Counted from the stretch's first letter, positions 17,133-26,613 are shown. The stretch is DNA of 64,000 nucleotides from Orenia metallireducens (GCF_001693735.1 NZ_LWDV01000008.1:124001-188000); one strand, 5' to 3'. Numbers and translations are program-made. Notes: a model not told the origin generated them from the sequence alone.

Positions 17133-18992
17133 ATGAAGAAAAGAGTGAGAATTACCGATACAACCTTAAGGGATGCTCATCAATCATTGTGGGCAACAAG
17201 GATGAGAACTGAAGATATGTTACCGATTATCGGTAAGATGGATGAAGTTGGCTATAATGCTATGGAAGTTTGGGGCGGAGCTACTTTTGATGTTTGTATG
17301 CGTTACCTAAATGAAGACCCATGGGAGAGGCTTAGGCTATTAAATAGCTATATCCGTAAGACTCCATTACAGATGTTATTGAGAGGGCAGAATGTAGTAG
17401 GGTATAAACACTACCCAGATGATGTTGTTAGAGCATTTGTTGATAAAGCAGCGGAGAATGGAATAGATATCTTTAGAATCTTTGATGCTCTTAATGATGT
17501 TAGAAATATCGAAACAGCTATGAATGCAGTTAAGGAAACTGGCAAGCATGCACAAGCTACAGTAGCATATACTGTTAGCCCTGTTCATACTATTGATCAT
17601 TATGTGGAGACTGCAGTTACTTTAAGGGATATGGGGGCAGATTCTTTATGTATTAAGGATATGGCTGGATTATTAACCCCTTACCGTGCCTATAACTTAG
17701 TTTCAGCAATTAAAGAGAAGATCAATATTCCAATTGAATTACATAGTCATTATATTGGAGGTATGGCGATTCCAACTTATTTGAAAGGTATTGAAGCAGG
17801 TGTTGATATTGTCGATACGGCGACTGCATCTTTAGCTTTTGGTTCCTCTCAGCCACCAGTTGAGACTATGACGGCTATTTTAAGAGAAACTGAATATGAT
17901 ACTGATTTGAATTTAGACTTATTATTTGAAATAGATAGTTATTGGGAGAGAGTAAGAAGACAGAAAGGATTCCCTAGAGGGGTTACTAGAATCACTGATA
18001 TGCAAACATTCTCTCACCAAGTACCAGGTGGAATGATATCTAATCTAGTATCCCAGTTAGAGAAGCAAGAGGCTTTAGATAGAATCCATGATGTATTAGA
18101 GGAGATACCAAAAGTAAGAGAGGATTTAGGTTTTCCTCCATTGGTAACACCAACTAGTCAAATTGTAGGTACTCAAGCAGTATTGAATATCTTATTAGGG
18201 GAAAGATATAAGGTAATTCCTGATGAGATTAAATCATATATTAAAGGGTATTATGGTAGACCTCCAGCAGAGATCAATCCAGAGGTTCAAAAGAGAGCAA
18301 TTGGTGATGAAGAACCAATTACTTGTCGTCCTGCTGATTTATTAGAGCCAATGTTGGATAATATAAAAGATGAAGTTACACGTTATGCAGAGAAAGAAGA
18401 AGATTACTTATCCTATGCTTTATTCCCGCAAGTGGGATTAAAATTCTTAAAAGAGAGAAAGAAAGAGAAAGATATCTTTGGGGAAACTGAACCAGAAATT
18501 AATAGGGAGGAAAAAGACATGGAATTAAAAGACATTAAAGAGTTAGTACAAATTTTAAATGAAACTGATATTTCTGAAATCAATTTAGAGAGTGATGGAA
18601 CAAAGATTAGTATCAGAAAGGGAGGAAAAGTAGTAGCTCAAGATAACTCAGCAGTAGCTGCACCAGCTCCAATAGTGGAAGAAGTAAAGGCTGCTCAACC
18701 AACTCAAGCACCAACAGCACAGCCAAAGGCTGAAGAAAAACCTGCTGTTGAGGGAGAGAAGATAGAAGCTCCAATGGTAGGAACTTTCTATACATCACCT
18801 GCTCCAGACGCAGCTCCATTTGTTAAAGTTGGTGACGTTATTAATGCAGGAGATACTTTATGTATCATTGAAGCAATGAAGCTAATGAATGAGATTGAAG
18901 CAGAATTTAAATGTAAGATTATAGATGTTTTAGTGGAAGATGGAGAACCAATCGAGTATGGTCAACCTCTATTTATAGTTGAGCGAGTATAA
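17133..18992 (+). CDS. OadA/PycB-type carboxyltransferase fused to an AccB biotin carrier
   Basis: The 619-residue protein has an N-terminal HMGL-like carboxyltransferase barrel ([19 protein letters not shown] at the start, the carboxylated-lysine region CIKDMAG, metal ligands in LHSHYIGG) and a PYC/OADA domain to about residue 450. From residue 463 a complete AccB follows: [13 protein letters not shown], an Ala/Pro/Gln-rich linker, and the biotin site EAMKLMN with Lys at about 583. With AccC it would act as a two-subunit pyruvate carboxylase or an oxaloacetate decarboxylase alpha chain. No accA or accD is in the window. An internal AGGGAGG and ATG (18504-18521) could give free AccB. The ATG at 17133 follows GGAGGGAG. 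Confidence 0.88.
   Translation: MKKRVRITDTTLRDAHQSLWATRMRTEDMLPIIGKMDEVGYNAMEVWGGATFDVCMRYLNEDPWERLRLLNSYIRKTPLQMLLRGQNVVGYKHYPDDVVRAFVDKAAENGIDIFRIFDALNDVRNIETAMNAVKETGKHAQATVAYTVSPVHTIDHYVETAVTLRDMGADSLCIKDMAGLLTPYRAYNLVSAIKEKINIPIELHSHYIGGMAIPTYLKGIEAGVDIVDTATASLAFGSSQPPVETMTAILRETEYDTDLNLDLLFEIDSYWERVRRQKGFPRGVTRITDMQTFSHQVPGGMISNLVSQLEKQEALDRIHDVLEEIPKVREDLGFPPLVTPTSQIVGTQAVLNILLGERYKVIPDEIKSYIKGYYGRPPAEINPEVQKRAIGDEEPITCRPADLLEPMLDNIKDEVTRYAEKEEDYLSYALFPQVGLKFLKERKKEKDIFGETEPEINREEKDMELKDIKELVQILNETDISEINLESDGTKISIRKGGKVVAQDNSAVAAPAPIVEEVKAAQPTQAPTAQPKAEEKPAVEGEKIEAPMVGTFYTSPAPDAAPFVKVGDVINAGDTLCIIEAMKLMNEIEAEFKCKIIDVLVEDGEPIEYGQPLFIVERV
18504..18521 (+). promoter_or_regulatory. accB: Internal ribosome-binding site and start for a free AccB
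   Basis: AGGGAGG at 18504-18510 stands eight bases before an in-frame ATG at 18519. From there the protein would be 157 aa, the usual AccB length (159 aa in B. subtilis). It begins exactly where AccB homology begins. Internal initiation would give a separate biotin carrier alongside the fusion. Confidence 0.65.
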
Positions 18993-19003
18993 GGGAGTTG
19001 AAT

Positions 19004-20362
19004 ATGATGTTTAATAAAATACTTATAGCTAATCGTGGAGAGATTGCATTAAGAATTATTAGAGCTTGTCGAGATCTTGGTATTAAATCTGTAGCAGTTT
19101 ATTCTGAGGCTGATAGAGATTCATTACATGTAAAATATGCAGATGAGGCATATTGTATTGGACCAGCTGCTTCAAATAAGAGTTATTTAGATATACCTAG
19201 TTTAATCAGTGTAGCTGAAATTGCTCATGCGGATGCTATTCACCCAGGTTATGGATTCTTATCAGAGAATGCTCATTTTGCAGAAGTATGTGAGGAATGC
19301 GGTTTTAAATTTATTGGACCTTCTCCTGAGCATATAAACAAGATGGGGGATAAGTCTATAGCTCGTGAAACTATGATTGCTGCTGGAGTGCCAGTTGTAC
19401 CTGGTACTGAAGGAGCTATTGAGAGTGCTGATGAAGCTGTTGAAATAGCAAAAGAGATTGGATATCCAGTTATCGTTAAGGCTTCCTTTGGTGGTGGAGG
19501 TCGTGGAATGAGGGTAGCTAACAATGAAGCAGAATTAGTTAAGGCCATCCAAACAGCAAGTTCTGAAGCAAAGGCTGCTTTTGGAAATGCTGAAGTATAT
19601 CTAGAAAAGTATGTTCAAAATCCACGCCACATTGAATTCCAAATCTTGGCTGACGAGCATGGTAATGTAGTTCATTTAGGTGAACGTGACTGTTCTATTC
19701 AGCGGCGCCATCAAAAGGTAATTGAAGAAGCACCATCTCCAGCTATTGATCCTGAATTAAGAGAGAGAATGGGAGATGCTGCTGTTAAAGCTGCTAAGGC
19801 TGTAGGTTACTACAATGCTGGTACAGTTGAGATGTTATTAGATAATAGCAATAATTTCTATTTTATAGAAATGAATACTCGTGTTCAAGTAGAGCATCCT
19901 GTAACTGAAATGGTAACAGGGATAGATATTGTTAGTGAGCAGATTAGAATTGCCCAAGGAGAAGAATTAGGTTACTCTCAAGAGGATATTATAATAGAAG
20001 GTGCTTCTATTGAATGTCGAATAAATGCTGAAGACCCTAGTAAAGATTTTAGACCTTCTCCAGGAAAGATAACAGAGTATTTAGTTCCTGGTGGAATTGG
20101 AGTAAGAGTTGATAGTTGTGCTTATCCTGATTATATGATACCTCCTTACTATGATTCTATGGTTGCTAAATTAATTACCTTTGGTAAGGATAGAGAAGAA
20201 GCTCGTAAAAGAATGTTAAGAGCTTTAGAAGAGTATAATATTGATGGAATCAAGACAACAATTCCATTCCATAGAGAAGTTCTAAATAATGAACATTTTA
20301 TTAAAGGTCAATTTGATACAGGGTTTATTGCTGAACATATTATGAAACCAAAAGATAAATAG
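19004..20362 (+). CDS. accC: Biotin carboxylase (AccC / PycA)
   Basis: The 452-residue enzyme carboxylates the biotin of the carrier protein with ATP and bicarbonate. It has the N-terminal domain ([21 protein letters not shown]), the ATP-grasp glycine loop FGGGGRGMR, the catalytic [11 protein letters not shown] segment, [15 protein letters not shown] and the C-terminal domain ending in the usual [21 protein letters not shown]. Start ATG 19004 lies six bases after AAGGGAG, 11 bases beyond the upstream fusion gene, so the two are one operon. It may serve acetyl-CoA carboxylase, pyruvate carboxylase, or both, because AccB is fused to the carboxyltransferase upstream. Confidence 0.94.
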   Translation: MMFNKILIANRGEIALRIIRACRDLGIKSVAVYSEADRDSLHVKYADEAYCIGPAASNKSYLDIPSLISVAEIAHADAIHPGYGFLSENAHFAEVCEECGFKFIGPSPEHINKMGDKSIARETMIAAGVPVVPGTEGAIESADEAVEIAKEIGYPVIVKASFGGGGRGMRVANNEAELVKAIQTASSEAKAAFGNAEVYLEKYVQNPRHIEFQILADEHGNVVHLGERDCSIQRRHQKVIEEAPSPAIDPELRERMGDAAVKAAKAVGYYNAGTVEMLLDNSNNFYFIEMNTRVQVEHPVTEMVTGIDIVSEQIRIAQGEELGYSQEDIIIEGASIECRINAEDPSKDFRPSPGKITEYLVPGGIGVRVDSCAYPDYMIPPYYDSMVAKLITFGKDREEARKRMLRALEEYNIDGIKTTIPFHREVLNNEHFIKGQFDTGFIAEHIMKPKDK

Positions 20363-20557
20363 TTTTAGGAAATTTCGTAATTATTAAATGCCTCTAGACT
20401 TCAGTATAGATATTGTGATAAATGAACAACAATATATAGTAACTTATACTAAATTGCTTTATTAAATTAGTTATAATGGTTAAGATGTATTTTAGCTAGA
20501 GATTCTAGCTATGTAGTTGAATGTGTTAGATTTTAATAAAGACAAGGAGGGGCAAAT

Positions 20558-20977
20558 ATGAGCGAAGTTGAGAATGGTGTAGGAAGTATTAAGATTGCTA
20601 ATGAAGTTGTAGGAATCATTGCTGGTTTAGCTGCTACTGAAGTTGAAGGAGTAGCAGGAATGAGTGGTGGTATAGCTGGTGGAATTGCAGATATATTAAG
20701 AAAGAATAATTTATCTAAAGGTGTTAGAGTGGAAGTTGGAGAGACTGAAGCTGCTGTAGACTTATATACAATCATGAAATATGGAGTAAAGATACCTGAG
20801 GTCTCTCGGGAGATTCAAGAGAATGTCAAAAGATCAATTGAAAGCATGACTGGTTTAGATGTAGTAGAAGTTAATGTTCATGTTCAAGGTATTAGCTTTG
20901 AAGATGAAGAAGAAGAGCAAGAAGAGGAAGAAGAAGTAGAGGAAATAGAGGAAGTTGAAGTTCCTAGAGTAAGATAA
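20558..20977 (+). CDS. Asp23/Gls24 family envelope stress protein
   Basis: The 139-residue protein shows the Asp23 (DUF322) pattern IKIANEVVGIIAGLAATEVEGVAGMSG, DLYTIMKYGVKIPEVSREIQENV and VEVNVHVQGI. It ends in a Glu-rich tail of about 25 residues. In staphylococci Asp23 is anchored at the membrane by AmaP and relates to cell-envelope stress. The homologue here (yqhY in B. subtilis) sits beside accBC in many Firmicutes and has been connected with control of acetyl-CoA carboxylase. The start follows AAGGAGGGG. The amaP gene lies 250 bp downstream. Confidence 0.93.
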   Translation: MSEVENGVGSIKIANEVVGIIAGLAATEVEGVAGMSGGIAGGIADILRKNNLSKGVRVEVGETEAAVDLYTIMKYGVKIPEVSREIQENVKRSIESMTGLDVVEVNVHVQGISFEDEEEEQEEEEEVEEIEEVEVPRVR

Positions 20978-20982
20978 GTACT

Positions 20983-21020
20983 AGAAAAGCTAGCTCTTGT
21001 TTAAAGGGTTAGCTTCTCTT
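20983..21020 (+). terminator. Hairpin after the Asp23-family gene
   Basis: AGAAAAGCTAGC pairs with GTTAGCTTCTCT (one mismatch, one G-T) six bases after the stop, followed by TATATTTCTATT. It is a probable partial terminator between the Asp23 gene and amaP. Confidence 0.55.
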
Positions 21021-21228
21021 ATATTTCTATTAATTTTTCATAAAAAGCTATATATTGGTAATGATAAATAATTAATATTATAATATTTTTATAAACGATA
21101 AAGTAATGGTGCTATATATAATGTAGTTTATAGATAGATACCTTTATACATAATAGAGTGTCAACTAGAACAAGATTATTCTTTAAATATTGTTACTAAA
21201 ACTGCTACTTTTAGAGAGGAGTTTAAAG

Positions 21229-21762
21229 ATGAAAGTTATTGATAAGTTATTAGTATTATTAATTGATGTAATTATCATGGTTCTTTCTATCTTGATAATT
21301 GGTCTTTACTCAGGTATACTAGATATTGAATATCTAGTTGCTAGCTTACAAGGCTATACTGTAGGTATAGAGGGGATAATTGTAGGGGGAGCCTTATTCT
21401 TAATCTCTGTTAGGATTTTACAACTATTCTTTAGAAAAAAGAAGATAAAGAAAGCTATAGTTGCTAAAAATGAGTTAGGTGATGTCAATATCTCTTTAGA
21501 TGCTATCAATAGTTTAGTTCATGATATAGTTAAACAAGAATCTAATACCAAAGATATACAATCACAGATAAGGGTAAAAGAGAATGGAGTACATGTCTAT
21601 TTGAATTTAGTTGTTGATAGTAGAACTATTATTCCTGAATTATCAGAACGATTACAAGAGATATTAAAGGATAGAGTAAGTGAGTCTACAGGGGTTAAGA
21701 TATCGAAAGTACAGATTCTAATTAAAGAAATTAAGAGAGAAGAAAGAGTGAGATTAGACTAA
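21229..21762 (+). CDS. amaP: AmaP family membrane anchor of the Asp23-type protein
   Basis: The product (177 aa) has two membrane helices (residues about 6-28 and 45-65) followed by a basic KKKKIKK stretch and a cytoplasmic Asp23-like domain (DVNISLDAINSLVHDIVKQ, VHVYLNLVVDS, TGVKISKVQILIKEI). This is the layout of AmaP, which holds Asp23 at the membrane. ATG 21229 follows AGAGAGGAG; the earlier in-frame start lacks a ribosome site. The DUF2273 gene follows at 18 bases. Confidence 0.9.
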   Translation: MKVIDKLLVLLIDVIIMVLSILIIGLYSGILDIEYLVASLQGYTVGIEGIIVGGALFLISVRILQLFFRKKKIKKAIVAKNELGDVNISLDAINSLVHDIVKQESNTKDIQSQIRVKENGVHVYLNLVVDSRTIIPELSERLQEILKDRVSESTGVKISKVQILIKEIKREERVRLD

Positions 21763-21779
21763 AAGAGAGGTGTTTAATA

Positions 21780-22013
21780 GTGATTAACAAGGATGATTTA
21801 ATGGAACTTTTAAACCTCTTAAATGATTATAAAGGTAGAGTTTTAGGAATTCTACTTGGTTTTATTATTGCTTTATTAATTATTCGTTTTGGTATTATCT
21901 TATCAATCTTTATTATCATCTGTGTAGGGATAGGATATTATTTAGGTATGCGTTATGATAATAAACAGGATTTTAAAGATTTAATTAATGATATCTTACC
22001 AAATAATGAATAA
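21780..22013 (+). CDS. DUF2273 small membrane protein
   Basis: A 77-residue protein with one or two hydrophobic helices (RVLGILLGFIIALLIIRFG and IFIIICVGIGYYLGMRYD), matching DUF2273, which accompanies Asp23 and AmaP. The function is unknown; a role in the same membrane complex is inferred from constant neighbourhood. It starts with GTG 21780 after AGAGAGGTG. Confidence 0.88.
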   Translation: MINKDDLMELLNLLNDYKGRVLGILLGFIIALLIIRFGIILSIFIIICVGIGYYLGMRYDNKQDFKDLINDILPNNE

Positions 22014-22045
22014 TTATTAAGTATATTAAGATTAACTAATAATTT

Positions 22046-22075
22046 ACCACCTACTTAACTAATGGGTGGTTTTTT
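22046..22075 (+). terminator. Terminator after the DUF2273 gene
   Basis: ACCACC pairs with GGTGGT around a 13-base loop and is followed by TTTTTT. It ends the asp23-amaP-DUF2273 unit before nusB. Confidence 0.7.
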
Positions 22076-22141
22076 AATGAGAAGTTGAGTTTAAATTTAA
22101 GCTTAGTAGTGGTCTTGATTATATTTTAGGGAGGAAAGAAT

Positions 22142-22576
22142 ATGACTAGGGAATTAAACAGACATGAAGCAAGAGAAGTAGCAGTACAGTTATTATACCA
22201 GATGGATATCAATCAAGAAAGTTTGGAAGAAAATTTAGAGGTTCTAAAGTCTGAGCAGCCTGAATTGATATTAGAAGAGAGTTTTTTATTGGAATTATTA
22301 GAGGGTACCTATGAAAAATTAGAAGAGATAGATAATACAATTAATAATAATGTTATCGATTGGAAGGTAGATAGGATGGGTAAGGTAGATAGAAATATCA
22401 TCAGATTAGCTATGTATGAGATTCTATTTAAGGATGATATTCCAGTAGCAGTTTCAATTAATGAAGCAGTAGAGTTGGCTAAGAGCTTTAGTGATGAGAA
22501 ATCAGCCAATTTTATTAACGGTATCTTAGGTAAATTAGTCGATGCTCTAGATTTGGAGAGAGAAGAGGGGGAGTAA
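22142..22576 (+). CDS. nusB: Transcription antitermination factor NusB
   Basis: NusB (144 aa) binds the boxA RNA of rRNA operons together with ribosomal protein S10 and prevents premature termination. The family begins with an Arg-rich helix, here NRHEAREVAVQLLYQMD. Later hallmarks are WKVDRMGKVDRNIIRLAMYEILF and PVAVSINEAVELAKSFSDEKSANFINGILGKL. The ATG follows GGGAGGAAAG. The Kae1-like gene starts six bases after the stop, so they are cotranscribed. Confidence 0.96.
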   Translation: MTRELNRHEAREVAVQLLYQMDINQESLEENLEVLKSEQPELILEESFLLELLEGTYEKLEEIDNTINNNVIDWKVDRMGKVDRNIIRLAMYEILFKDDIPVAVSINEAVELAKSFSDEKSANFINGILGKLVDALDLEREEGE

Positions 22577-22582
22577 TTAAAG

Positions 22583-23521
22583 TTGATTTTAGGGATAGAT
22601 ACCAGTAATTATACCACTTCAGTTGCCTTAATGGACCTAGAAGGTAAATTAGTTAAGCAGAGAAGAGAGAGATTAAAGGTTGATTTAGGAGAGAGGGGAT
22701 TACGCCAATCAGAAGCCTTATTCCAACATGTTAAGCAGCTACCTAATCTGATTGCTGAGGTTGCAGAAGGTAGAAAGGATGTTTTGACTAAGATAGTGGT
22801 TAGTACTAAGCCTCGTCCACAAGAAGATTCCTATATGCCAGTCTTTACAGCTGGTTTTGGACATGCTAAGGCTTTGGCTAGTGTCTTAGGTATATCTTTA
22901 ATTGAAACTTCTCATCAGGAGGGGCATTTGATGGCAGGTTTATGGTCTGCAAAGATAAATATACAGAAGTTTTTGGCTGTTCATCTATCGGGTGGGACTT
23001 CAGAGATATTGAAGGTACATAAGAATAACAATAATTTTGATATCAAAGAATTAGGAGCATCTCAGGATTTACATGCTGGTCAATTTGTAGATAGAGTTGG
23101 TGTAGCACTAGGTCTATCCTTTCCAGCAGGTTCCCAGCTAGAGAGATTGGCTACTAAAGGTGAATTAGGCAAGGTAAGTATCCCATCCTCTGTACAAGGT
23201 TATCAGATGAGCTTCTCTGGACCTACTTCGGCAGCTATGAGATTGATTGAATTAGGTAAAGGTTCGGCAGATATAGCTTTAGCTGTGCAGCAATGTATAG
23301 CCAATTCTTTGGAGAAGGTTTTAAAGAAAGCAATTGATGAAGAGAAATGTAAAGATATTTTAATTGTTGGTGGTGTAGCAGCCAATCAGTACATAAGAGA
23401 GAGATTAAAGAAACGTTTAGAGCATCCTGCTGTAGGTGCTAAACTATACTTTGCTGACCCTAAATGGAGTAGTGATAACGCAGTGGGGACTGCTGCAATG
23501 GGAGTGAAGTATAGAGATTAA
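22583..23521 (+). CDS. Kae1/TsaD-like domain protein (paralogue)
   Basis: The 312-residue protein belongs to the ASKHA-fold Kae1/TsaD superfamily but is shorter than TsaD (about 335-345 aa). It retains the metal-type motif HQEGH (residues about 112-116), the phosphate loops GIDTSNYTTSVAL and HLSGGTSEIL, and ILIVGGVAANQYIRERL. The TsaD signature SCDET is SNYTT here, and DDAAGEAFDK is replaced by FVDRVGVALGL. A role in tRNA t6A synthesis is therefore not assured. Such genes often sit after nusB in this clade. It starts with TTG 22583, nine bases after a GAGGGGGAG site. Confidence 0.85.
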   Translation: MILGIDTSNYTTSVALMDLEGKLVKQRRERLKVDLGERGLRQSEALFQHVKQLPNLIAEVAEGRKDVLTKIVVSTKPRPQEDSYMPVFTAGFGHAKALASVLGISLIETSHQEGHLMAGLWSAKINIQKFLAVHLSGGTSEILKVHKNNNNFDIKELGASQDLHAGQFVDRVGVALGLSFPAGSQLERLATKGELGKVSIPSSVQGYQMSFSGPTSAAMRLIELGKGSADIALAVQQCIANSLEKVLKKAIDEEKCKDILIVGGVAANQYIRERLKKRLEHPAVGAKLYFADPKWSSDNAVGTAAMGVKYRD

Positions 23522-23566
23522 CTGTTATTTCTGAAGATATCGATGAAAAGTAAAATCTACTGAAAC

Positions 23567-23600
23567 CATGAAAAGTTTTTGGCTTTTTGAAACTCGCAAG
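23567..23600. repeat. Fragment of the long interspersed element core
   Basis: CCATGAAAAGTTTTTGGC followed by TTTTTGAAACTCGCAAG matches the CCACGAAGAGTTTTT...AAAACTCGTAGG hairpin module of the long elements, with an arm pair AGTTTT/GAAACT. It lies exactly at the left border of the chimeric pseudogene. Confidence 0.55.
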
Positions 23601-24193
23601 AGCTTGAAGATATCATTGAAGTAGGTTCCCTAAATTAAGAAATAAAGCTAAGTTTGTTGCAATTCCATCTACTAGTGGGACTGCATCTGAGATTGCTGCA
23701 TTTTCGGTAATTACTGATACTGAGAAGAAGATTAAATATCCAATTGTATCACCAGAAATAGTTCCTGATGTAGTGATTGTAGATCCAGCTGTTCCTGCTA
23801 CAATGCCACCACATATTACAGCTAATACAGGGTATTGGCACATGCAGTTGAAGCATTTACTTCTACTGGTGCTAGTAACTATACAGATGTTATAGCATTA
23901 AAAGCTATAGAGATGGTCTGTGAATACTTACCAAAAGCTTATGAGAATGGTGATGATATGGTAGCTAGAGAGAAGATGAACTTTAATACTTATGGATTGA
24001 GTTTACATGAGATTGCTTTGCGATTTACTGCCTATTTTGAAGGAGTACATAGTTGTATAGTTGGAACATCTAATCTTAATCATTTAAAAGAAATATAGAG
24101 CTTATTAATAAAGGAGCTTTACCAACAGAATTGGTTAAAGAGGTTAGAGAGAGCTTTAGAATAAATGATGATAATTGGATAGGACAAATTTAA
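23601..24193 (+). pseudogene. Chimeric relic: alcohol dehydrogenase fragment joined to aldo/keto reductase tail
   Basis: Bases 23601-23978 match the middle of the intact iron alcohol dehydrogenase at 25.4-26.5 kb (RNKAKFVAIPSTSGTAS... to DDMVAREKM). A stop lies near 23635, and about eight bases corresponding to the GMD codons are missing near 23832, which shifts the frame. After REKM the sequence switches to the C-terminus of an aldo/keto reductase (SLHEIALRFTAYF, IVGTSNLNHL, GALPTELVKEVRESF), with another frameshift near 24098. Neither part could be functional. The order resembles a deletion that joined two neighbouring genes. Confidence 0.85.
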
Positions 24194-24246
24194 AGCAATT
24201 GAGAATTGACAATGTACAATTAATTATAAGTTCGGGGAGGATAAAT

Positions 24247-25149
24247 ATGGAAAGAATCAAGTTAGGTGATACATTAGAGATATCAAGAATTGTTCACGGG
24301 CACTGGCGTTTAGCAAGCTGGAATATGTCCAAAAAAGAGATTGTGGAATTAGTGGAAAGATGCCTTGAATTAGGAGTCACCACCTTTGACCATGCAGATA
24401 TCTATGGTAATTATACCTGTGAGGGTATTTTTGGAGAGGCTTTAAGTCTAAAGCCTAAGTTAAGGGATAAGATTGAGTTAGTAACTAAATGTGGGATTAA
24501 GTTAATCTCTGAAAATCGTCCTGAACACAATATTAAGTCATATGATACTAGTAAGGATCATATTAGAAATTCTGTAGAGAATTCTTTGAGGAATTTTAAG
24601 ACAGATTATATAGATTTACTATTGATTCATCGTCCTGATCCTTTTATGGATGCTGATGAAGTAGCAGAAGTATTTACAGAATTGAAAGAAGAAGGGAAGG
24701 TATTAAATTTTGGAGTATCTAACTTTAAAGCTCATCAATTTGATCTGTTGAGTTCTCGTTTAGATCTTCCTTTAGTGACTAATCAAATTGAGCTTTCTGT
24801 AATGGAATTAGAGAATATAGAAGATGGAACATTAGATTACTGTCAAGAGAAGAGGGTTGCTCCAATGGCATGGTCCCCAATAGCAGGTGGAAGAGTCTTT
24901 ACTTCTCAAGATGAAAAAGCTCTTCGAGTTAGAGAGATTTTAGAGAAGGTAGCTAAGGAAGTTGATGCTAGGGCTATTGACCAAGTGATGTATGCTTGGT
25001 TACTAAAGCATCCAGCTAAGATTATCCCTATTGTAGGAAGTGGAAAGATAGAGCGGATCGAGAGTGCTGTTGAAGCAATGGAAATAGAGTTGAGTAGAGA
25101 GCATTGGTTTGAAATTTTACAGAGTTCTATGGGGCATGAGGTACCTTAA
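24247..25149 (+). CDS. Aldo/keto reductase, YdhF-like
   Basis: A 300-residue TIM-barrel reductase using NADPH. FDHADIYGNYTCEGIFGEAL contains the catalytic Asp and Tyr, the Lys is in VTKCGIK, and the His in LLIHRPDP. The C-terminal PIVGSGKIERIESAVEAMEIELSREHWFEI resembles the YdhF group. The true start is ATG 24247, preceded by GGGGAGG; the frame extends upstream without a ribosome site. It lies between the chimeric relic and the intact alcohol dehydrogenase. The substrate is unknown, probably a small carbonyl compound. Confidence 0.9.
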   Translation: MERIKLGDTLEISRIVHGHWRLASWNMSKKEIVELVERCLELGVTTFDHADIYGNYTCEGIFGEALSLKPKLRDKIELVTKCGIKLISENRPEHNIKSYDTSKDHIRNSVENSLRNFKTDYIDLLLIHRPDPFMDADEVAEVFTELKEEGKVLNFGVSNFKAHQFDLLSSRLDLPLVTNQIELSVMELENIEDGTLDYCQEKRVAPMAWSPIAGGRVFTSQDEKALRVREILEKVAKEVDARAIDQVMYAWLLKHPAKIIPIVGSGKIERIESAVEAMEIELSREHWFEILQSSMGHEVP

Positions 25150-25157
25150 ATATTTTT

Positions 25158-25189
25158 AAATCCTTATTACCAATTGGTAATAAGGATTT
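25158..25189 (+). terminator. Strong terminator after the aldo/keto reductase gene
   Basis: A perfect 14-bp stem, AAATCCTTATTACC with GGTAATAAGGATTT around AATT, is followed by TTTGT. It starts nine bases after the stop codon. Confidence 0.88.
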
Positions 25190-25332
25190 TTGTAATTCCA
25201 ACAATTGATAAGAATAAATTGATTTAAATTTAACAATATAAATGTAACTGTTATTAAAAAATTATAGATAAAGTTGGTTATTAATTTAAATTAGATAGAA
25301 AAGTCAGAATTTTCGTGATTATTTGCAGTGTA

Positions 25333-25361
25333 TTGCATCATATTACCACTTATGTTATAAT
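25333..25361 (+). promoter_or_regulatory. Sigma-A promoter of the iron alcohol dehydrogenase gene
   Basis: TTGCAT (25333-25338) and TATAAT (25356-25361) are separated by 17 bases. The start codon lies 36 bases downstream of the -10 box. Confidence 0.75.
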
Positions 25362-25396
25362 ATGATTGTTAAAATAATAACATCAGGAGTGATAAG

Positions 25397-26539
25397 ATGA
25401 GTACATTTTTACTTCCAAGAAATATTGAATTTGGTGAGAATGCTTTAGAGATTTTGAAAGGGTTAGAAGGAGAGCGTGCAGTTTTAGTTACAGGTGGAAG
25501 TTCAATGAAGAGGTTTGGATTCTTAGATCAGGCAGTAGATTATTTACAAGAGGCTGGAATTGAATCAAAGATAATTGATGGAGTAGAGCCTAACCCATCA
25601 GTTAAAACTGTAATTAAAGGGAAAGAAGAGATGTTAGACTTTAAGCCTGATTGGATTATTGCTATAGGTGGAGGTTCAGCCTTAGATGCTGCTAAGATTA
25701 TGTGGGCATTTTATGAGCATCCTGAATTAGAATTTGAAGATATTATCAAGGTAGCTTCTATGCCTAAGTTAAGAAATAAGGCTAAATTTATTGCAATTCC
25801 TTCTACTAGTGGAACAGCTTCTGAGATTACAGCCTTTTCTGTTATTACAGATACAGAAAATAAGATTAAATATCCAATTGTATCTCCAGAGATTGTACCA
25901 GATATAGCAATTGTTGATCCAAAGATTCCTGCTACAATGCCACCACATATCACAGCTAATACTGGAATGGATGTATTGGCACATGCAGTTGAAGCCTTTG
26001 TATCTACTGCGGCTAGTGACTATAGTGATGCTTTAGCATTGAAAGCAATTGAGATGGTATTTGAATACTTACCTAAGGCTGTTAGTAATGGTGATGATAT
26101 GGTAGCTAGAGAGAAGATGCATAATGCTTCTACAATGGCAGGAATGGCTTTCTCTAATGCTTCTTTAGGAATTGTACATAGTTTAGCGCATAAAATTGGT
26201 GGAGAATTACATGTTACTCATGGTTTAGCCAATGCTATATTGCTTCCATATGTTATAGAATTTAACTATGAAGCTGCTAAAGAGAAGTTTGAAGTAGTTG
26301 AAAAGACATTAGGTGTAGATAGTTTAGCAGATGCAGTTAGGAATTTAAATAAAACATTAGATATAGTTCCTTCATTTAAAGCAATAGATTGGTTGGATTA
26401 TACTGAAGAAGATTTTGAGAATATAGTAGATAGAATGTCAAAGAATGCTCATCAAGATCCATGTACATTAACCAATCCACAAGAGCCTACTGTTGAAGAT
26501 ATGAAGAAGATTTATGTTGATTCTTTCTATGGAAATTAA
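25397..26539 (+). CDS. Iron-containing alcohol dehydrogenase
   Basis: The 380-residue enzyme is a group III (Fe-dependent) alcohol dehydrogenase that interconverts primary alcohols or diols and aldehydes with NAD(P)H. The nucleotide motif IGGGSALDAAK and the metal ligands Asp192, His196 (GMDVLAHAVEAF), His261 and His275 (ELHVTHG) are all present. It has its own promoter, and a hairpin follows the stop. A decayed, partly identical copy lies 1.5 kb upstream, so the gene was once duplicated. Butanol-, propanediol- and ethanol-type enzymes cannot be told apart by eye. Confidence 0.92.
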   Translation: MSTFLLPRNIEFGENALEILKGLEGERAVLVTGGSSMKRFGFLDQAVDYLQEAGIESKIIDGVEPNPSVKTVIKGKEEMLDFKPDWIIAIGGGSALDAAKIMWAFYEHPELEFEDIIKVASMPKLRNKAKFIAIPSTSGTASEITAFSVITDTENKIKYPIVSPEIVPDIAIVDPKIPATMPPHITANTGMDVLAHAVEAFVSTAASDYSDALALKAIEMVFEYLPKAVSNGDDMVAREKMHNASTMAGMAFSNASLGIVHSLAHKIGGELHVTHGLANAILLPYVIEFNYEAAKEKFEVVEKTLGVDSLADAVRNLNKTLDIVPSFKAIDWLDYTEEDFENIVDRMSKNAHQDPCTLTNPQEPTVEDMKKIYVDSFYGN

Positions 26540-26613
26540 TTAGTTAAGAATTAGATTTAGGTTCTAGTTAAATAGGTAATATATTAAATATACTTTATAT
26601 AAAATAGTCTAAA

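Noticed and set aside
17133-20362. Complete acetyl-CoA carboxylase operon
   Set aside because: accA and accD are absent, and the fused carboxyltransferase is of the pyruvate/oxaloacetate type.
23613-23843. Minus-strand frame in the chimeric pseudogene; a similar frame exists opposite the intact alcohol dehydrogenase (25711-25953)
   Set aside because: The two antisense frames look alike only because the sense sequences are duplicates.
23835-24098. Independent 87-residue protein within the chimeric relic
   Set aside because: It combines parts of two unrelated enzymes across a junction and has no ribosome site.
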